7,356 bases of DNA from an uncultured Methanobrevibacter sp. (GTDB lineage Archaea > Methanobacteriota > Methanobacteria > Methanobacteriales > Methanobacteriaceae), in assembly GCA_902795935.1 (NCBI GenBank), contig CADBMS010000125.1:1-7356 (forward strand), in the 5' to 3' direction. The notes beneath the pieces are model-generated. The model had not been told where the DNA came from and did no database searches. It saw only the letters and a list, made by a program, of their open reading frames with translations. Both the position numbers and the translations under genes were made by a program. Of this stretch, positions 5,324 through 7,356 are shown piece after piece. Numbering within the stretch: the stretch's first letter is position 1; each line of letters starts with the position of its first letter.

Positions 5324-6277
5324 ATGGGAAATATGGAAACTCAAAAAATCTTAGTTACTGGAGGATCAGGTTTCATTGGAACTAACTTAGTTAATGAAAT
5401 AAAAGAGAGAGGGCATGATGTTTATACAGTAGATTTACTGCATCATGATTTAGAAAATTATAAGCGTGCAGATGTTCGTAATTATCGGCAAATTGAAAAG
5501 ATATTTGAAGAAGAGGGATCTTTTGACTATGTTTATCATTTAGCTGCAGAATATGGTAGATGGAATGGTGAAGAGTATTATGAAAATCTATGGGAAACTA
5601 ATGTTAAAGGTACTAAAAATATGATTCGCTTACAGGAAAAATTAGGTTTTAGAATGATATTTTTTTCATCTGCTGAGGTATATGGTGATTATAATGGTAT
5701 TATGAGTGAAGATGTTATGGAAAATAATCCTATAAAAGATACATACCAAATGAATGATTATGCAATTACTAAATGGGCTGGAGAATTGATGTGTATGAAT
5801 TCTGCCACAATGTTTGACACGGAAACCGTGCGTGTAAGACCTGTAAATTGTTACGGGCCTCATGAAGTATATTCTAAATATAAAGGATTTATTCCAATAT
5901 TTATTTATAATGCATTACATAATAAACCATATGATGTTTACATGGGACATAAACGTATTATAGACTATGTAGAAGATACCGTACGAACTTTTGCAAATAT
6001 TATTGATAATTTTATTCCAGGTGAAGTATACAATGTAGGCAGTAAACAAGAATGGGAACATGAAATTAAAGAATATTCAGATATGGTGCTAAATACTGTA
6101 GGTATTGATGATTCTTTAGTAAACTACCATGAATCAGAAGCATTTACTACTAAAGTCAAAACTATTGATTTTAGTAAAGCTATACGAGATTTAAATCATG
6201 ACCCTAAAATTTCACCAGAAGAAGGAATTAAACGTACTGTTGAATGGATGAAATGGTATTATAGAATTGAAGATTAA
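5324..6277 (+). CDS. NAD-dependent nucleotide-sugar epimerase/dehydratase
   Basis: 317 aa extended short-chain dehydrogenase, normal length. The Rossmann dinucleotide motif is TGGSGFIG (12-19) after a beta strand ILV, with an acidic D37 (TVD) suiting NAD. HLAAEYGRW (72-80) lines the cofactor site. The active site has SSAEVYG (115-121) with S116, and Y146-x3-K150 (YAITK) as the catalytic Tyr/Lys pair. RVRPVNCYGPHE (170-181) is the substrate-binding segment. These enzymes interconvert or dehydrate NDP-hexoses; the exact sugar cannot be told. It is soluble, without a signal. Two starts are possible: ATG 5324 or ATG 5333 (MGN-MET). The second has AGGATGGG upstream and is four residues before the first beta strand, so I favour 5333. 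The glycosyltransferase follows after 31 bases on the same strand, suggesting one operon making and using a nucleotide sugar. Confidence 0.9.
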   Translation: MGNMETQKILVTGGSGFIGTNLVNEIKERGHDVYTVDLLHHDLENYKRADVRNYRQIEKIFEEEGSFDYVYHLAAEYGRWNGEEYYENLWETNVKGTKNMIRLQEKLGFRMIFFSSAEVYGDYNGIMSEDVMENNPIKDTYQMNDYAITKWAGELMCMNSATMFDTETVRVRPVNCYGPHEVYSKYKGFIPIFIYNALHNKPYDVYMGHKRIIDYVEDTVRTFANIIDNFIPGEVYNVGSKQEWEHEIKEYSDMVLNTVGIDDSLVNYHESEAFTTKVKTIDFSKAIRDLNHDPKISPEEGIKRTVEWMKWYYRIED

Positions 6278-6291
6278 AATTTTATTTGATT

Positions 6292-6296
6292 AGGAG
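6292..6296 (+). promoter_or_regulatory. Ribosome-binding site of the glycosyltransferase
   Basis: AGGAG lies 12 bases before ATG 6309, a clear Shine-Dalgarno match, and supports that start. The gene shares a transcript with the epimerase, so a separate promoter is not needed. TTACTGTT (6297-6304), the inverse of the AACAGTAA motif upstream of the epimerase, sits between it and the start. Confidence 0.65.
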
Positions 6297-6308
6297 TTAC
6301 TGTTAAAA

Positions 6309-7187
6309 ATGAGTAAAATTGTTGCATTACTTCCTTCATATAATGAAGAAGTAGCACTTGGAAGTGTTATTCTTAGAACAAAAAAATATGTAGATAATAT
6401 AATTGTCATAGATGATGGTAGTTATGATAAAACTAGTGAAATTAGTAAACTTGCTGGAGCGAAAGTTATTAAGCATGAAACTAATCTAGGAAAAGGAGCG
6501 GCTCTTAAAACAGGATTTGAAGCTTCTAAAGATTATGATATTATTGTTACAATTGATTCAGATGCACAACATAACCCTGATGAAATACCTAAGCTAATCA
6601 AACCATTAATTAATAATGATGCAGATATTGTTAATGGTAGTAGATATATTAATGGAACTGACAAAAATACTCCATCATATAGAAGGGTAGGTCAAAAAGT
6701 TTTAGATACTGCAACTAATATGAGTACTGGTTTAAAATTAACTGATTCACAAAGTGGGTTTCGTGCATTTTCAAAAAAAACTTTTAATTGCTTTCAATTT
6801 AAAGATACTGGTTTTGGTGTTGAAAGTGAAATGTTAAGTGACGCTGCTGAACATGGTTTCCGTATAACTGAAGTTGAAATTGGTGTTAGGTATGATGTTG
6901 ATGGTTCAACAAAAAATCCTGTAAGTCATGGCGTGAAAGTTTTAGTGAAAATAATTAAAGATATGGAATTAAGACGACCATTATATTATTTTACTGTACC
7001 TGGAATAATTATATTTATTATAGGATCCGGATTATCATTATTATTTTTACATGATTATATTATTGGAGTTAGTGTGAATATTGGACCAACAATAATTTCT
7101 GTTATGTTATCTCTTTTTGGAACCTTTTTCATGTTTACGGGCATTATATTAGATTCTATTAGTAGAATGTTATGTAAATATCGTTAA
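6309..7187 (+). CDS. Family 2 glycosyltransferase, dolichyl-phosphate sugar synthase-like
   Basis: 292 aa. The N-terminal GT-A domain (1-220) starts with VALLPSYNEE (5-14), then IDDGSYDKT (34-42) and NLGKGAALKTGF (59-70). The metal-binding DSD with AQHNP (83-90) corresponds to the DADLQHPP motif of dolichyl-phosphate mannose/glucose synthases. NGSRY (109-113), DSQSGFRAF (146-154) and GVESEML (170-176) follow. Two C-terminal hydrophobic segments (about 225-247 and 259-282) should anchor it in the membrane with the active site cytosolic. It probably moves a hexose from a nucleotide sugar to a polyprenyl or dolichyl phosphate for surface glycan or protein N-glycosylation. It is close to archaeal AglK/AglD-type enzymes, but specificity cannot be read. 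It follows the epimerase by 31 bases and has its own AGGAG. It is longer than soluble DPM synthases because of the two membrane segments. Confidence 0.9.
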   Translation: MSKIVALLPSYNEEVALGSVILRTKKYVDNIIVIDDGSYDKTSEISKLAGAKVIKHETNLGKGAALKTGFEASKDYDIIVTIDSDAQHNPDEIPKLIKPLINNDADIVNGSRYINGTDKNTPSYRRVGQKVLDTATNMSTGLKLTDSQSGFRAFSKKTFNCFQFKDTGFGVESEMLSDAAEHGFRITEVEIGVRYDVDGSTKNPVSHGVKVLVKIIKDMELRRPLYYFTVPGIIIFIIGSGLSLLFLHDYIIGVSVNIGPTIISVMLSLFGTFFMFTGIILDSISRMLCKYR

Positions 7188-7290
7188 AATAATTAATATT
7201 TTATTTTATAGTTTTTAATAGTTTATTTAATTTTTTTTATTCAAATAAATATGAATTATTAATAAATTTTATAAATAACTAAAAACTATA
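7188..7290 (+). terminator. Probable terminator of the epimerase-glycosyltransferase operon
   Basis: A T8 run at 7231-7238 within a longer T-rich stretch (7224-7241) is a plausible archaeal U-tract terminator. An 11-bp inverted repeat (TATAGTTTTTA 7207-7217 and TAAAAACTATA 7280-7290) brackets the region, but at this A/T content it may be chance. Confidence 0.4.
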
Positions 7291-7291
7291 T

Positions 7292-7349
7292 TTTAAATAG
7301 TTATAAAAAATAATTTTATATAATGATATATAATAAGGAAAGTTGGCAT
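7292..7349 (+). promoter_or_regulatory. Promoter and ribosome site of the next gene
   Basis: Two exact archaeal TATA consensus matches, TTTAAATA (7292-7299) and TTTATATA (7315-7322), precede an ATG at 7350. AAGGA (7335-7339), 10 bases before the ATG, is the likely ribosome site. The first TATA would give a leader of about 28 bases including AAGGA, the second an almost leaderless transcript, so the first fits better. Confidence 0.5.
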
Positions 7350-7356
7350 ATGGCAA
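7350..7356 (+). CDS. Start of a downstream gene, cut by the window end
   Basis: Only ATG GCA A is visible (Met-Ala). The preceding AAGGA and TATA boxes make a real start plausible, but nothing can be said about the product. Confidence 0.4.

Noticed and set aside
5666..5863. Minus-strand ORF inside the epimerase
   Set aside because: Antisense to conserved catalytic motifs; His/Ile/Thr-rich shadow sequence.
7207..7290. 11-bp inverted repeat after the glycosyltransferase as a structured RNA
   Set aside because: Arms are almost all A/T with a 62-base loop, so chance is likely; kept only as a note in the terminator entry.

Overview
The window looks like a chromosomal segment from a very AT-rich methanogenic archaeon, most likely Methanobacteriales (Methanobrevibacter or Methanosphaera type). 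The support is an archaeal proteasome-activating nucleotidase (PAN), an archaeal MBF1 transcription factor, a UPF0280 protein, an XPD/DinG-type iron-sulfur helicase, TATA boxes of the TTTAWATA kind, and a textbook archaeal C/D box guide RNA. I cannot name the species from sequence alone.

Layout. 1-295: C-terminal piece of an unrecognised gene, broken by a 4-nt tandem duplication near position 25. 406-1131 (+): UPF0280/ApbE-like protein. 1177-1236 (-): an unannotated C/D box sRNA with its own TATA box, lying between convergent UPF0280 and PAN. 1335-2567 (-): PAN. 2568-2673: divergent promoter region with a palindromic TATA element. 2674-3150 (+): MBF1. 3294-5012 (-): XPD/DinG-like helicase. 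5013-5323: AT-rich divergent promoter region. 5324-6277 and 6309-7187 (+): NAD-dependent sugar epimerase/dehydratase and a membrane-anchored family 2 glycosyltransferase, an apparent operon. 7350 onward: start of another gene.

How the parts relate. PAN unfolds proteins for the 20S proteasome, and MBF1 is a basal transcription coactivator divergent from it. The epimerase and glycosyltransferase fit a pathway making a nucleotide sugar and passing sugar to a lipid carrier for surface glycan. The helicase belongs to the nucleic-acid repair group and shows no clear link to its neighbours.

The most interesting element is the C/D sRNA. Boxes C, D', C' and D are all perfect, both guides are exactly 12 nt, and a 5-bp terminal stem closes the RNA. 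By the N+5 rule one guide points at 16S rRNA C1402 (E. coli numbering, ribosomal P site) and the other at C34 of a CAU-anticodon tRNA (tRNA-Met type). If both hold, a single small RNA 2'-O-methylates both sides of the start-codon decoding site. The box architecture is seen directly; the targets are inference.
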